Below the pieces are notes generated by a model. That model was not told the DNA's origin, did no database searches, and worked only from the letters and a program-made list of their open reading frames with translations. Below, one piece after another: positions 15,880 to 24,318 of a stretch of DNA of 64,000 nucleotides. Position numbers and translations under genes: made by a program. The DNA comes from Sphingomonas arvum (GTDB taxonomy: Bacteria; Pseudomonadota; Alphaproteobacteria; Sphingomonadales; Sphingomonadaceae): NCBI RefSeq assembly GCF_026013565.1, contig NZ_JAPDOB010000002.1, forward strand, positions 992,001 through 1,056,000, written 5' to 3'. Numbering within the stretch: the first letter of the stretch is position 1; each line of letters begins with the position of its first letter.

Positions 15880-16638
15880 CTAAGCTCTTGTTCGTGCAAA
15901 GAAGGCGGCGATCGCGCCCTTGACTTCGTCCGAGGTCAAGCGCTCGGAGAAGTGCCCGTTTTCCAGCTCCATGCGCTGGAGCAACGCCTCGTGATCTGTG
16001 CCCCGGAGCAGCCGTTGGGTCAGGCGCACCGCCTCCGGCGGTTTGGCGAGCAATGAGGTGATGACCTCTTCCAGTCGCCCGGTCAGCGTACCTTCGCCAG
16101 CGCGATGGCTGACCAGGCCATAGCGCTCGGCTTCCTCGACCCCGAACGGCTCGCCGAGCAGCAGGTGCCGCGCGGCCACCCGCCGCCCCGCCATTTGCGG
16201 CAGCAGCAGCGAGCTCGCCGCCTCGGGTACCAGCCCCAAGTCCGTGAACGGCATGCGGAAGCGGGTGCCTTCCTCCGCCACCACCAGGTCGCAATGGAAC
16301 AGCATGGTGGTGCCGATGCCCACCGCATTTCCGTGCACCGCCGCAATCAGCGGAACCGTGTTGCGGGCCAATCCCCGTAGCAGCCGCCACACCGGGATGT
16401 CCGCCTCTCGGTCCTGCGGCATCGCCTGCATAAAGTCCGCCAGATCGTTGCCAGCCGTGAAATCCTGGCCGGCCCCCTCCAGCGTTATAACCCGCACCGC
16501 CGGGTCCGCGGCGGCGCTTTCGACAGCGTCGGCCAGCGCGGCGTACATGGCGACCGTAATTGCGTTGCGCCGCTCGGGCCGATTCATGAGAAGCCGCAGG
16601 CGCTCGCCCTGGCGCTCAACAAGGAGGTGCTCGGTCAT
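15880..16638 (-). CDS. Enoyl-CoA hydratase/isomerase family protein
   Basis: A 252-residue crotonase-fold enzyme, acting on acyl-CoA esters. Oxyanion-hole segments are visible as [13 protein letters not shown] (about 54-66) and [14 protein letters not shown] (about 101-114), and a conserved acidic residue in [10 protein letters not shown]. The specific reaction cannot be assigned; it may serve beta-oxidation or another acyl-CoA pathway. It is transcribed alone, divergent from the transaldolase gene with about 71 bases between starts. Confidence 0.9.
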   Translation of the reverse strand: MTEHLLVERQGERLRLLMNRPERRNAITVAMYAALADAVESAAADPAVRVITLEGAGQDFTAGNDLADFMQAMPQDREADIPVWRLLRGLARNTVPLIAAVHGNAVGIGTTMLFHCDLVVAEEGTRFRMPFTDLGLVPEAASSLLLPQMAGRRVAARHLLLGEPFGVEEAERYGLVSHRAGEGTLTGRLEEVITSLLAKPPEAVRLTQRLLRGTDHEALLQRMELENGHFSERLTSDEVKGAIAAFFARTRA

Positions 16639-16709
16639 GGACGCTCTTGTGCCGGGCGGCTAAGCGCCATGCAACATCCCCCGACGACCGTAACGGAGCG
16701 CCGCGAGCC

Positions 16710-17363
16710 ATGAAGTTCTTCGCCGACACCGCCGACATCAACGAGATCCGCGAACTGGCGGAGACCGGCTTGCTGGACGGCGTAACCACCAACCCAAGCC
16801 TCATTCACAAGGCCGGTCGTGACTTCGTAGAGACGGTGCGGGAGATCGCCGCCGTCGTCCCGGGTCCGGTCAGTGCCGAAGTCGTGGCGCTCGACCAGGC
16901 CGAGATGATGCGCGAGGCCGAGGTGCTGCGGAAGATCGCGGACAATGTCGCCATCAAGGTGCCGCTCACCCCCGACGGTCTCAAGGTCTGCCGCGCGCTC
17001 ACCAGCGACGGCACCATGGTCAATGTTACCCTGTGCTTCTCAGCCGCCCAGGCGCTGCTCGCCGCCAAGGCCGGCGCGACCTTCATCTCGCCGTTCGTCG
17101 GCCGTCATGATGACGTCGGTTTTGCCGGAATGGAGCTGATCGCCGACATTCGCCTGATCTACGACAACTACGACTTTGCGACCCAGATCCTGGTCGCGAG
17201 CGTACGCCACCCGATGCACGTCGTTGAGGCCGCCAAGCTTGGCGCCGACGTCATGACCGCACCGGCGAAAGTCATCACCCAGTTGTTCAAGCATCCGCTG
17301 ACCGACCTCGGCATCGCCGGCTTCCTGAAGGATTGGCAGGCGACCGGACAGACGATCGCCTAG
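16710..17363 (+). CDS. fsa: Transaldolase / fructose-6-phosphate aldolase family
   Basis: A 217-residue class I aldolase of the short transaldolase/FSA type. It opens [18 protein letters not shown], contains GVTTNPSL at 24-31, the Schiff-base Lys83 in NVAIKVPLT, and the C-terminal [19 protein letters not shown]. Members of this subfamily in bacteria lacking a long transaldolase usually act as transaldolase in the pentose phosphate pathway, so the exact activity is open. ATG 16710 is the conserved start; the open frame begins earlier at 16647. Confidence 0.92.
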   Translation: MKFFADTADINEIRELAETGLLDGVTTNPSLIHKAGRDFVETVREIAAVVPGPVSAEVVALDQAEMMREAEVLRKIADNVAIKVPLTPDGLKVCRALTSDGTMVNVTLCFSAAQALLAAKAGATFISPFVGRHDDVGFAGMELIADIRLIYDNYDFATQILVASVRHPMHVVEAAKLGADVMTAPAKVITQLFKHPLTDLGIAGFLKDWQATGQTIA

Positions 17364-17406
17364 GCCGGCACTGGAAATTAACCTTCGGCTGCGACATCCT
17401 GCAGCC

Positions 17407-17964
17407 ATGGCACGGGTGATTCCCTTCCAAGACCATGCACTGGCCCGGCTCCGGGCCCGAGTCGCGGCCGCGGAAGAGGCCAACCAGGACCTGATCGCCT
17501 TTGCCCGCGGGCATTCGGGCGCGGTGTCGTCCATTCATTCGGCCGCGCTGGCGGCGATGGAAGCGGACAGCTTTGACGCGCTACTGCACGTCGTCACGCA
17601 GGAATGGCCGCTCATCCTCGGCCTTGATGCCGTGGCTCTGGCGCTGATTGTTGGCGACCGTGGTTTCCGGGTCGACACGGGCGGTGTTCAGCTGGTCGAC
17701 CCGGCAATGCTCCGCCGCTTGCTCAACCAGGTCGATGCGGTGGTCCTTCGCACCGTCGAGCGCGGACACCCGTTGTTCGGCCCCGCTTGCGACCTCATTC
17801 GGGCCGAGGCGCTGATCCGGCTGGAAGGTGACGCCCCGGCGGGCCTGATCGCGCTAGGGCAGCGTACGGAACAGCCGCTGGACGGTCGGCACGGCTCCGA
17901 ACTGCTGATGTTCCTCGGCCGCTGCCTCTCGGCTATGATTGGCCGGTGGAGCAGCCAAGCCTAG
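17407..17964 (+). CDS. DUF484 family protein
   Basis: A 185-residue DUF484 protein with a helical start (residues 1-45) followed by a GAF-like fold. It opens MARVIPFQDHALARLRARVAAAEEANQDL, and the core LDAVALALIVGDRGFRV and PAGLIALGQRTEQ segments fit the family. The role is unknown, but DUF484 genes commonly sit directly upstream of xerC, as here. It overlaps the xerC GTG start by 19 bases, which argues for coupled translation. Only about 43 bases separate it from the transaldolase gene. Confidence 0.87.
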   Translation: MARVIPFQDHALARLRARVAAAEEANQDLIAFARGHSGAVSSIHSAALAAMEADSFDALLHVVTQEWPLILGLDAVALALIVGDRGFRVDTGGVQLVDPAMLRRLLNQVDAVVLRTVERGHPLFGPACDLIRAEALIRLEGDAPAGLIALGQRTEQPLDGRHGSELLMFLGRCLSAMIGRWSSQA

Positions 17965-18857
17965 CCGACCTCGCCGCCCGCTTCGGCGCGCACCTCGCTC
18001 ATGATCGCCGGCGCAGCGCGCATACGGTGCGCGCCTATGTGGCGACCGCTCATCGCTTCCTCCACTTCATGCACGAGCATCGCGGCGAGCAGATCGGTCG
18101 CTACGCCTTGCTCACCATTCAGCCGACCGACTTGCGCGGTTTCCTCGCCCGACGGCGCGGGGAGGGGCTGGGCGCCGCGTCCGCGGCGCGCGAACTGTCG
18201 GCCGTCCGGGCGTTCCTCAAGTTCGCGGCCGAGGACAGCGGCGAGCAGCCGCAACTGCCCCGCACACGGGCCCCGCGCCGCCCGCGCACGCTGCCTCGGC
18301 CAGCCTCCCCCGGCGATGCCATGGCGCTCGCCGAAGACGCGGGCGAGGCGGCCCTGCAACCCTGGGTTGGTGCCCGTGACCTCGCCATCCTGCTGCTGCT
18401 CTACGGCGCTGGCTTGCGCATGGCGGAAGCGCTCTCCCTTACTGCGCGGGTGCTGCCGCTGGGGCCGACCCTGCGAGTCGTCGGTAAGCGCGCCAAGCCA
18501 CGGGTCGTCCCGCTGGTGCCTGCCGCGCGCGAGGCAATCGAAGCCTATGTCCGGGACTGTCCCTGGCCCCTGAAGGGCGACGTCCCGCTGTTCGTGGGCG
18601 TGCGCGGTGGTCCGCTCAACCCGGACCTGGTCCGCCGCGCGGTGCAGGGCGCGCGCCGCCGCCTCGGCCTGCCCGACACCCTCACGCCCCATGCCCTGCG
18701 CCACAGCTTTGCCACTCATCTGCTGGCGCGCGGAGCCGACCTCCGTTCGCTACAGGAGCTGCTTGGCCACGCGAGCCTGTCATCCACCCAGATCTACACG
18801 GGCGTGGATGCGGCCCACCTGCTGGACGTCTACCGCCACGCGCATCCGCGCGCCTAG
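17946..18857 (+). CDS. xerC: Tyrosine recombinase XerC
   Basis: Site-specific recombinase that, with XerD, resolves chromosome dimers at dif. The 303-residue protein has an N-terminal SAM-like core-binding domain (about 1-100) and a catalytic domain with all expected residues: Arg158 (GAGLRMAEAL), Lys181, His249 and Arg252 (PHALRHSFATHLL), His275 (ELLGHASLSSTQIY) and the nucleophile Tyr284. The start is GTG 17946 inside the 3' end of the DUF484 gene. Its TAG stop shares the palindrome CTAG (18854-18857) with the stop of the convergent dedA gene. No integron or phage context, so the housekeeping role is preferred. Confidence 0.94.
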   Translation: MEQPSLADLAARFGAHLAHDRRRSAHTVRAYVATAHRFLHFMHEHRGEQIGRYALLTIQPTDLRGFLARRRGEGLGAASAARELSAVRAFLKFAAEDSGEQPQLPRTRAPRRPRTLPRPASPGDAMALAEDAGEAALQPWVGARDLAILLLLYGAGLRMAEALSLTARVLPLGPTLRVVGKRAKPRVVPLVPAAREAIEAYVRDCPWPLKGDVPLFVGVRGGPLNPDLVRRAVQGARRRLGLPDTLTPHALRHSFATHLLARGADLRSLQELLGHASLSSTQIYTGVDAAHLLDVYRHAHPRA

Positions 18858-19459
18858 CTGCGCTCCGCCGGCTTGTAGGTGACCAGTCGCCATACATAGC
18901 CGAGCACAAGCGTCACCAGGATGGCATTGCTGATCGGGCCCAGCCACTGGTCGACCTCCGTAAACCGCTCCCGCAGCTTGTAACCAGCCACTGCGATCGC
19001 CGCCGTCCACCCGGCGGTACCGAGGGTCGAGAAGAAGAAAAACGTCCGGAACCGCATGCGCAAGAGCCCGGCCGGCACCGACACCAGGCTCCGCACGGTC
19101 GGCAGCATGCGGCCAAGGAAGACGAAGAAGGTCCCATAGTGCCGGAACCAGCCCTCGGCGCGCTCCACCTCGCGCCAGGTCAGGGTCAGCCAGCGGCCGT
19201 GCTGTTCGATGAACGGCCGCAAACGGATGATGCCGAGTGCGCGGGCGACCAGATACCAGAAGATGTTGCCCAGCATCGCGCCGGCCGTGCCGCTGACGAT
19301 TGCCCAAGCGAGCGACATCTGGCCCTTGGCGGCGGTCACGCCAGCGACCGACATGATCACTTCCGACGGAATGGGCGGAAATACCGTTTCCAGGAACATC
19401 AGAAAGGCGACGCCGAGGTAACCGGCATCCTCGATCAAGCGGATGACCCAGTCCGACAT
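18854..19459 (-). CDS. DedA family membrane protein
   Basis: A 201-residue polytopic inner-membrane protein of the DedA/VTT family, linked in other bacteria to lipid carrier flipping and membrane homeostasis. The signature FLETVFPPIPSEVIM (about 22-36) and GRMLPTVRSLVSVPAGLLRM (about 116-135) are typical, with several hydrophobic segments. It lies 3 bases after the gshB stop, at the end of rsmI-yraN-gshB-dedA. Its stop shares CTAG with the convergent xerC stop. A second, more divergent DedA protein is encoded at 30145. Confidence 0.92.
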   Translation of the reverse strand: MSDWVIRLIEDAGYLGVAFLMFLETVFPPIPSEVIMSVAGVTAAKGQMSLAWAIVSGTAGAMLGNIFWYLVARALGIIRLRPFIEQHGRWLTLTWREVERAEGWFRHYGTFFVFLGRMLPTVRSLVSVPAGLLRMRFRTFFFFSTLGTAGWTAAIAVAGYKLRERFTEVDQWLGPISNAILVTLVLGYVWRLVTYKPAERS

Positions 19460-19462
19460 GGT

Positions 19463-20410
19463 TCAGGCGGCCAGCTTGCGTTCGATGGCGTCCCAGATCA
19501 GCGCCGCGCTGTTGGTCCGGTTGAACCGGTCAAGCGCAACGATGCCGGTCGGCGAGGTGACATTGATCTCCGTCAGGTGGCCCCCAATGACGTCGATGCC
19601 CACGAACAGCAGCCCGCGCGCCTTCAATTCCGGCCCGAGCGCAGCGCAGATCTCCTGCTCGCGCGCTGTCAGGTTAGTCTTCGCAGCCGTGCCACCAGCC
19701 GCCAGGTTGGACCGAATCTCGCCTTGGCCTGGTATCCGGTTGATGGCGCCGATCGGCTCGCCGTCCACCAGGATGATGCGCTTGTCGCCTTCGCTCACGG
19801 CGGGAAGAAAGGCCTGGGCGATATAGGGTTCCTTCCACACCTCGCCGAACAGCTCGGCCAGCGCGCGAAGGTTGGCGCCGTCTCGCCCGATCCGGAACAC
19901 CGCTGCACCCGCGTTGCCGTGCAGCGGTTTCAAGACGATCTCGCCATGGCGCGTGTGGAACGCGGTCAGCTCGTCCAGGCTGCGGGTGATCATGGTCGGC
20001 GGCATGAAGCGCGCGAAGTCGAGCACGAACAGCTTCTCGGGCGCGTCCCGCACTGAGCGCGGATCGTTGATCACCAGCGTCTTTCCACGCAGCCGCTCCA
20101 GCAAGTGCGCGGCGGTGATGTACGCGATGTCGAACGGCGGGTCCTGCCGCATCAGCACCACGTCGACCTCCTCCGCAAGATCGAGCGGAGCAGGCGAGGC
20201 GGCGGTGAAGTGGTCACCCTCGACCCGCCGGACCTCGACCTGGCGGGCCAGCGCTCTGATCGCCCCGTCCTCATAGGTCAGCTGGTCGGCCGGATAGTGG
20301 AACAGCCGGTGTCCGCGCTCCTGCGCTTCCAGCATCAGCGCGAACGTCGAATCGCCGGCGATGGCGATGCTCTCCAGCGGGTCCATCTGCACGGCTATGG
20401 TCATGGGCAT
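19463..20410 (-). CDS. gshB: Glutathione synthetase
   Basis: ATP-grasp ligase joining gamma-glutamylcysteine and glycine in the cytosol. The 315-residue protein starts PMTIAVQMDPLESIAIAGDSTF, and shows ALVINDPRSVRDAPEKLFVLDF-like substrate contacts, the ATP-grasp segment VLKPLHGNAGAAVFRI, and the C-terminal EINVTSPTGIVALDRF. ATG 20410 (MPMTIAV) is preferred because AGGCG lies upstream at usable spacing; ATG 20404 is possible. The open frame goes to 20446 without family similarity. It belongs to the rsmI-yraN-gshB-dedA run; gor at 6370 completes the glutathione cycle. Confidence 0.95.
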   Translation of the reverse strand: MPMTIAVQMDPLESIAIAGDSTFALMLEAQERGHRLFHYPADQLTYEDGAIRALARQVEVRRVEGDHFTAASPAPLDLAEEVDVVLMRQDPPFDIAYITAAHLLERLRGKTLVINDPRSVRDAPEKLFVLDFARFMPPTMITRSLDELTAFHTRHGEIVLKPLHGNAGAAVFRIGRDGANLRALAELFGEVWKEPYIAQAFLPAVSEGDKRIILVDGEPIGAINRIPGQGEIRSNLAAGGTAAKTNLTAREQEICAALGPELKARGLLFVGIDVIGGHLTEINVTSPTGIVALDRFNRTNSAALIWDAIERKLAA

Positions 20411-20442
20411 GCGCTCGCGCCTAGTGGAGCCCGTACGGATTG

Positions 20443-20796
20443 TCACCCGCGCCAGACGTCGGGAACGTGACGCGGCAAGCGCCGGGGGACGACATAGAGA
20501 GCATCGATCCGGATGATGTCGCAGCCGTGGCCGTAGCGCGTCGCCAGCCGCTCGGCCGCAACAGCTACCCGGCGCAATCGGCTGCGGTCGAGGGCCATGC
20601 CAGCTGCGCGCTCGTCGGCACGCGCCTTGACCTCGACAAAGGCCAGCGTGCCGCCCCGCCTGGCCACCAGGTCGACCTCACCCCCAGGCACTCGCGCCCG
20701 CTGCGCCAGGATGCGCCAGCCGTGCAACCGTAGCCACCAGGCGGCGATCGTCTCGGCGCGGCGGCCCTGACGCTCGGCTCTGGCCCGGCGGTTCAG
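20443..20796 (-). CDS. UPF0102/YraN family protein, probable CTG start
   Basis: A 117-residue member of the YraN family, predicted PD-(D/E)XK nuclease-like fold of unconfirmed function. The core GEVDLVARRGGTLAFVEVKAR (about 43-63) carries the Asp and Glu-x-Lys pattern. In frame there is no ATG, GTG or TTG between the homologous N-terminus (NRRARAERQGRRAE) and well inside rsmI. A CTG at 20796 overlaps the rsmI stop as CTGA and has GGAG 8 bases upstream, so I take it as the start. ATT further upstream is the only other near-cognate. Gene order next to rsmI and the LpoA-like gene is the same as E. coli yraL-yraM-yraN. Confidence 0.82.
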   Translation of the reverse strand: MNRRARAERQGRRAETIAAWWLRLHGWRILAQRARVPGGEVDLVARRGGTLAFVEVKARADERAAGMALDRSRLRRVAVAAERLATRYGHGCDIIRIDALYVVPRRLPRHVPDVWRG

Positions 20797-21626
20797 CGGG
20801 ACAGCTCCAGGGCCCGGGCGTAAGCTCGCTTGCGCGGGACGCCCAATTGCTCGGCGACCAGCGCGGCAGCGCGGGAGGGCGACTCGTCGACCATCGCGGT
20901 ACGCAAGGCCTCGTCGAGCGCGTCCGCTCCGGCCGGCTCGGCCGCTGCCGGAGGAGCGACCACGATCACGATTTCGCCACGGGGCGGGGTTTTGCGGTAA
21001 CGATCCGCAAGCTCGGCGAGAGTGCCGGTAACGCATTCCTCATGAAGCTTGCTGATCTCCCGGACGACGGCGGCATCGCGCTGTCCGAGGCGCTCCGCCA
21101 GTTCGGTCAGCGCATCGCCCAGGCGCGATCCGCTTTCATAGAAGACCAGGGTGGCCCGAAGGCTTGCCAGCTCCGCCACCGCCTCTGCCCGCGCCTTGGC
21201 CTTGGCCGGCAGAAATCCCGCAAACAGGAAACGGTCGGTTGGCAGGCCCGCCAGGGTCAGCGCCGCGATCGCCGCGGACGGGCCCGGCAGGGTATGCACG
21301 GAAAGCCCCGCGGCGCGGGCCGCCCGGACCAGCTTGTACCCGGGATCGGAGATCAGCGGCGTGCCCGCGTCACTGACCAGCGCCACGGCTTCGCTGCCCA
21401 GCCGCGCCAGCACCCGGGCCCGGTCGGTCTCACTCGAATGGTCGTGGTAGACCTGCATGGGGGCGGTCGCGCCGATGTGGGCCAGCAGCTTGGCGGTGAC
21501 GCGCTTGTCCTCGGCGAGGATCAGGTTCGCCCGGCGCAGCACGTCGGCCGCCCGAACGGTGAGGTCGCCCAGATTGCCGATCGGCGTAGCGACGATGTAC
21601 AAACCGGGGGGAAGAGGATCGTCCAT
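20793..21626 (-). CDS. rsmI: 16S rRNA (cytidine(1402)-2'-O)-methyltransferase
   Basis: SAM-dependent methylase that modifies C1402 in the ribosomal decoding centre. The 277-residue protein has the tetrapyrrole-methylase fold with LYIVATPIGNLGDLTVRA (about 8-25), AEDKRVTAKLL, VALVSDAGTPLISDPGYKLV and LPGPSAAIAAL, all diagnostic for RsmI. The start is ATG 21626; the extra open frame up to 21737 lies inside the divergent lipoprotein gene. Only 15 bases separate this start from the divergent ATG at 21642, so each promoter must lie within the neighbouring coding region. Confidence 0.95.
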   Translation of the reverse strand: MDDPLPPGLYIVATPIGNLGDLTVRAADVLRRANLILAEDKRVTAKLLAHIGATAPMQVYHDHSSETDRARVLARLGSEAVALVSDAGTPLISDPGYKLVRAARAAGLSVHTLPGPSAAIAALTLAGLPTDRFLFAGFLPAKAKARAEAVAELASLRATLVFYESGSRLGDALTELAERLGQRDAAVVREISKLHEECVTGTLAELADRYRKTPPRGEIVIVVAPPAAAEPAGADALDEALRTAMVDESPSRAAALVAEQLGVPRKRAYARALELSR

Positions 21627-21641
21627 GAGGTGGGCTGCGTG

Positions 21642-22757
21642 ATGGCATTCTCCCCCGAGCTCCGGCAAGGCCGCCGTGCCTTTCTTCTCACCCTTGTGTC
21701 CGCGCTGGCGGTGGTTGCCTGCTCCACCGGACCTCACCGCGGCGCTCTGCCGCCGGTGCCGCAGGGCCCGGCGCGTAACCGGGTCGCCTTGCTGGCGCCG
21801 TTGACCGGCCAGGATGCGGCGCTTGGCCAGGCGCTGGCCAACGCCGCCCGGCTGGCCCTGGCTGACACTGGCAACCAGTCAATCGAGCTGAAGGTGTACA
21901 ATACGGACGCGGGCGGAGCAGCGGCAGCCGCCAATCGCGCGCTCGGGGAGGGTGCGCAGCTGATCCTTGGTCCGCTGCTCAGCGACCAAGTCCGCGCTGT
22001 TGCGCCCATTACGCGGCAGGCGCGGGTGCCAGTTCTGGCGTTCAGCAATGACGAGACGGCGGCGGGCAGTGGTGTCTATATCCTGGGTTTCGTGCCGAGC
22101 CAGGCCGTGAGCCGTGCCGTTCGCCAGGCGCGGACCAGTGGCGCAGGTCGCTTCGCCGCCCTGGCGCCCGCCACGACCTACGCCCAGCGCGCAACGGCTG
22201 ACCTGCCGAGGACGGTGGAACGAGCCGGCGGGCAACTCGTCGGCATGCAGAGTTATGGCAGCCTTGCCGAGGCGCGGGCCGGCCTGCGCCGGCTCAACGC
22301 CGCCGGCTACGACGCGCTGCTGATCGCCGACTCGGCCCGCACGGCTGCCACCATCGCTCCACAGGTGCTCGCAGGCGCCCGCATCGTTGGTCCGGACCTG
22401 TGGGCCGGAGAACGCGGGCTCGGCCGCACGCCGCGGCTCCGCCGCGCAGTGTTCGCAGCGCCGTCCGACGTTCGCTTCAACCAGCTCGCAAGCCGCTATC
22501 GAGCTCGCTACGGCGCCAATCCCCCGCGGCTTGCCAGCCTCGGCTACGACGCGGTGCTGCTGGGCGTTCGTGCCACCAAGAATTGGAAACCGGGGCGTCG
22601 CTTCCCCGTGGATGCCCTGAAGGAGAACGAGGGCTTCGTTGGAGTCGATGGCGTGTTCCGCTTCACCGCGGAAGGCGTGGCCGAGCGCGGTCTGGAAGTG
22701 CGTCAGGTGTCGGCTAGCGGTACCACGGTAATCTCTCCCGCGCCCGCTCATTTCTAG
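21642..22757 (+). CDS. Penicillin-binding protein activator, LpoA-like lipoprotein
   Basis: A 371-residue outer-membrane-type lipoprotein with a type II signal peptide: RRAFLLTLVSALAVVACSTG, where the Cys in VVAC would be lipidated. The mature part is a periplasmic-binding-protein fold (LpoA/YraM C-terminal domain) with RVALLAPLTGQDAALGQALANAA, LILGPLLSDQVRAVAP and PVLAFSNDE. E. coli LpoA has about 678 residues; the N-terminal helical repeat domain is absent here. It probably activates PBP1A-type enzymes, but partner specificity is inferred. ATG 21642 is divergent from rsmI. An inverted repeat begins at the stop codon. Confidence 0.87.
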   Translation: MAFSPELRQGRRAFLLTLVSALAVVACSTGPHRGALPPVPQGPARNRVALLAPLTGQDAALGQALANAARLALADTGNQSIELKVYNTDAGGAAAAANRALGEGAQLILGPLLSDQVRAVAPITRQARVPVLAFSNDETAAGSGVYILGFVPSQAVSRAVRQARTSGAGRFAALAPATTYAQRATADLPRTVERAGGQLVGMQSYGSLAEARAGLRRLNAAGYDALLIADSARTAATIAPQVLAGARIVGPDLWAGERGLGRTPRLRRAVFAAPSDVRFNQLASRYRARYGANPPRLASLGYDAVLLGVRATKNWKPGRRFPVDALKENEGFVGVDGVFRFTAEGVAERGLEVRQVSASGTTVISPAPAHF

Positions 22758-22770
22758 GGGCAAGCCCCTA
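22755..22770 (+). terminator. Weak hairpin at the stop codon of the LpoA-like gene
   Basis: TAGGGG (22755-22760) and CCCCTA (22765-22770) can pair around a CAAG loop, starting with the TAG stop itself. No T-run follows, so intrinsic termination would be weak; it could instead stabilise the 3' end. Confidence 0.3.
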
Positions 22771-22825
22771 TGGTCAAACGATCTATTTGGAGTCATTCTT
22801 CACCCGTAACGGGAGGAGAACGGCC

Positions 22826-23149
22826 ATGTTGTCACTGGTCTTGTTGATTGCTGCTGCCCCGGCCGCAGCGCCCAACACAGCCGCAATCGACCGCAGCCGA
22901 AGTGCGTTTGTTGCGTGCCTCAAGCAAGCAGCTACCGCTGCCAAAGCACCCGAGGTAACCGCCGACAGCTTCGCAGGTTACGCCCGCTCGCACTGCGCGG
23001 CGCAGCAGACCGCGCTGGTTGAGGCGATGGTCGCCTTTGATGTGCGCAACGGCGCGTCGCGCAAGTCCGCCGTCGAGGGAGCGGACATGGCGGTCGACGA
23101 TTACCTGGAGACGGCCAAGAACAACTGGGCCGCGCGCCTCAGCAACTAG
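22826..23149 (+). CDS. Small secreted protein of unknown function
   Basis: A 107-residue protein with a probable Sec signal peptide (MLSLVLLIAAAPAAA, cleavage near residue 15-17) and a mature helical region of about 90 residues containing two Cys (FVACLKQ and RSHCAAQ), which may pair. I do not recognise the family. ATG 22826 is preceded by a strong GGGAGGAG ribosome binding site; the open frame from 22787 is not needed. It lies 68 bases after the LpoA-like gene. Its stop shares CTAG with the convergent hemW stop. Confidence 0.75.
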   Translation: MLSLVLLIAAAPAAAPNTAAIDRSRSAFVACLKQAATAAKAPEVTADSFAGYARSHCAAQQTALVEAMVAFDVRNGASRKSAVEGADMAVDDYLETAKNNWAARLSN

Positions 23150-24318
23150 GCGGCAATCTCCGCGAGCACCCGGTCGAGCAGCAGGCGACCGGCAGGCGTG
23201 GTGCGCAAGCGCCCGGGTGATCGCTCGACCAGGCCAAGGGCAGCCAGCCGCTCGGTTGCACGCGGGTCGATCAATGGACGCCCGAACCGGCGTTCGAGCC
23301 GCTCCGGGTCGACTCCCTCCGCCAGGCGCAAGCCCATGACCAGCGCCTCGTCTGCACCCTCCTGGGCGGAAAGTGGTGCTTCCTCGACCATGCCGTGATT
23401 GTTCCGGGCAATGCCGGCCAGGAAGTTCTCCGGCTTACGGTGGCGGACGGTCCGCATGCCCAACCGCCGCCCATGGGCGCCCGGCCCGATTCCGGCATAA
23501 TCGCGATAGCGCCAGTAAGTGAGATTGTGACGGCTCTCCTGGCCAGGCCTGGCGTGGTTGCTGATCTCATAGGCGGGCAGGCCCGCCGCGCCCGTCAACT
23601 CCGCCGTAGACTCGAACAGGTCGGCCGCGGCATCGGCGTCCAGCGGCTCGAACTTGCCGGCAGCATGGAGCGCGGCGAAGCGGGTGCCGGGCTCGATCGT
23701 CAGCTGGTAGAGCGACAGGTGCCCCGTCCCGAAGCCCAGCGCCCGCCCCAGCATCGCCGACCAGTCTTCCGGTGTCTGGCCGGGCAGCGCGTAGATAAGG
23801 TCGAAACTGACCCGGCCGAAGTGTCGCTGAGCCGTTTCCAGCGCACTTAGGGCTTCGTCCACACCATGCGCCCGTCCAAGAAAGCGAAGCGCCGCGTCGT
23901 CGAGTGATTGAACGCCAAGGCTCACCCGGTTGACCCCAGCCGCGGCGAGGTCGGCGAAGCGGGCGGCTTCGACTGAGCTGGGGTTGGCCTCGAGGGTAAT
24001 CTCCAGGCCGTCGACGACCTGCCAATGCCCCGCCGCCGCTTCGATAACCGCTGCCGCCGTGGAGGGCTCCATCAGCGACGGAGTGCCGCCGCCGAAGAAG
24101 ATGCTGGTCAGCCGGCGGCCAGGCAGCAGCCGCGCCTCGTGCGCCAGGTCGGCCAGCAGGGCGTCGCGCCATGCTTGCTGGTCGACGCGGTCGCGGACGT
24201 GGCTGTTGAAGTCGCAGTAGGGGCACTTGCTGACGCAGAACGGCCAATGGACGTAGAGCGCCAGCGGCTCGCCAGGCGACGATTTCTTAACGGTTGTGGC
24301 GGCAGTGTCCGGGGTCAT
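23146..24318 (-). CDS. hemW: Radical SAM HemW (coproporphyrinogen III oxidase-like)
   Basis: A 390-residue radical SAM protein of the HemW type, thought to be a heme chaperone rather than a true CPO. The 4Fe-4S motif is CVSKCPYC (Cys28, Cys32, Cys35), preceded by LALYVHWPF and followed by SIFFGGGTPSLM. The HNLTYWRYRDYAGIGPGAHG segment is also HemW-typical. True HemN would have an extra N-terminal region and Cys, absent here. The only in-frame canonical start close to the homology is ATG 24318, whose codon overlaps the ATG of the divergent CAP gene within CATG. Stops at 23146 in a palindrome shared with the convergent gene. Confidence 0.93.
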   Translation of the reverse strand: MTPDTAATTVKKSSPGEPLALYVHWPFCVSKCPYCDFNSHVRDRVDQQAWRDALLADLAHEARLLPGRRLTSIFFGGGTPSLMEPSTAAAVIEAAAGHWQVVDGLEITLEANPSSVEAARFADLAAAGVNRVSLGVQSLDDAALRFLGRAHGVDEALSALETAQRHFGRVSFDLIYALPGQTPEDWSAMLGRALGFGTGHLSLYQLTIEPGTRFAALHAAGKFEPLDADAAADLFESTAELTGAAGLPAYEISNHARPGQESRHNLTYWRYRDYAGIGPGAHGRRLGMRTVRHRKPENFLAGIARNNHGMVEEAPLSAQEGADEALVMGLRLAEGVDPERLERRFGRPLIDPRATERLAALGLVERSPGRLRTTPAGRLLLDRVLAEIAA

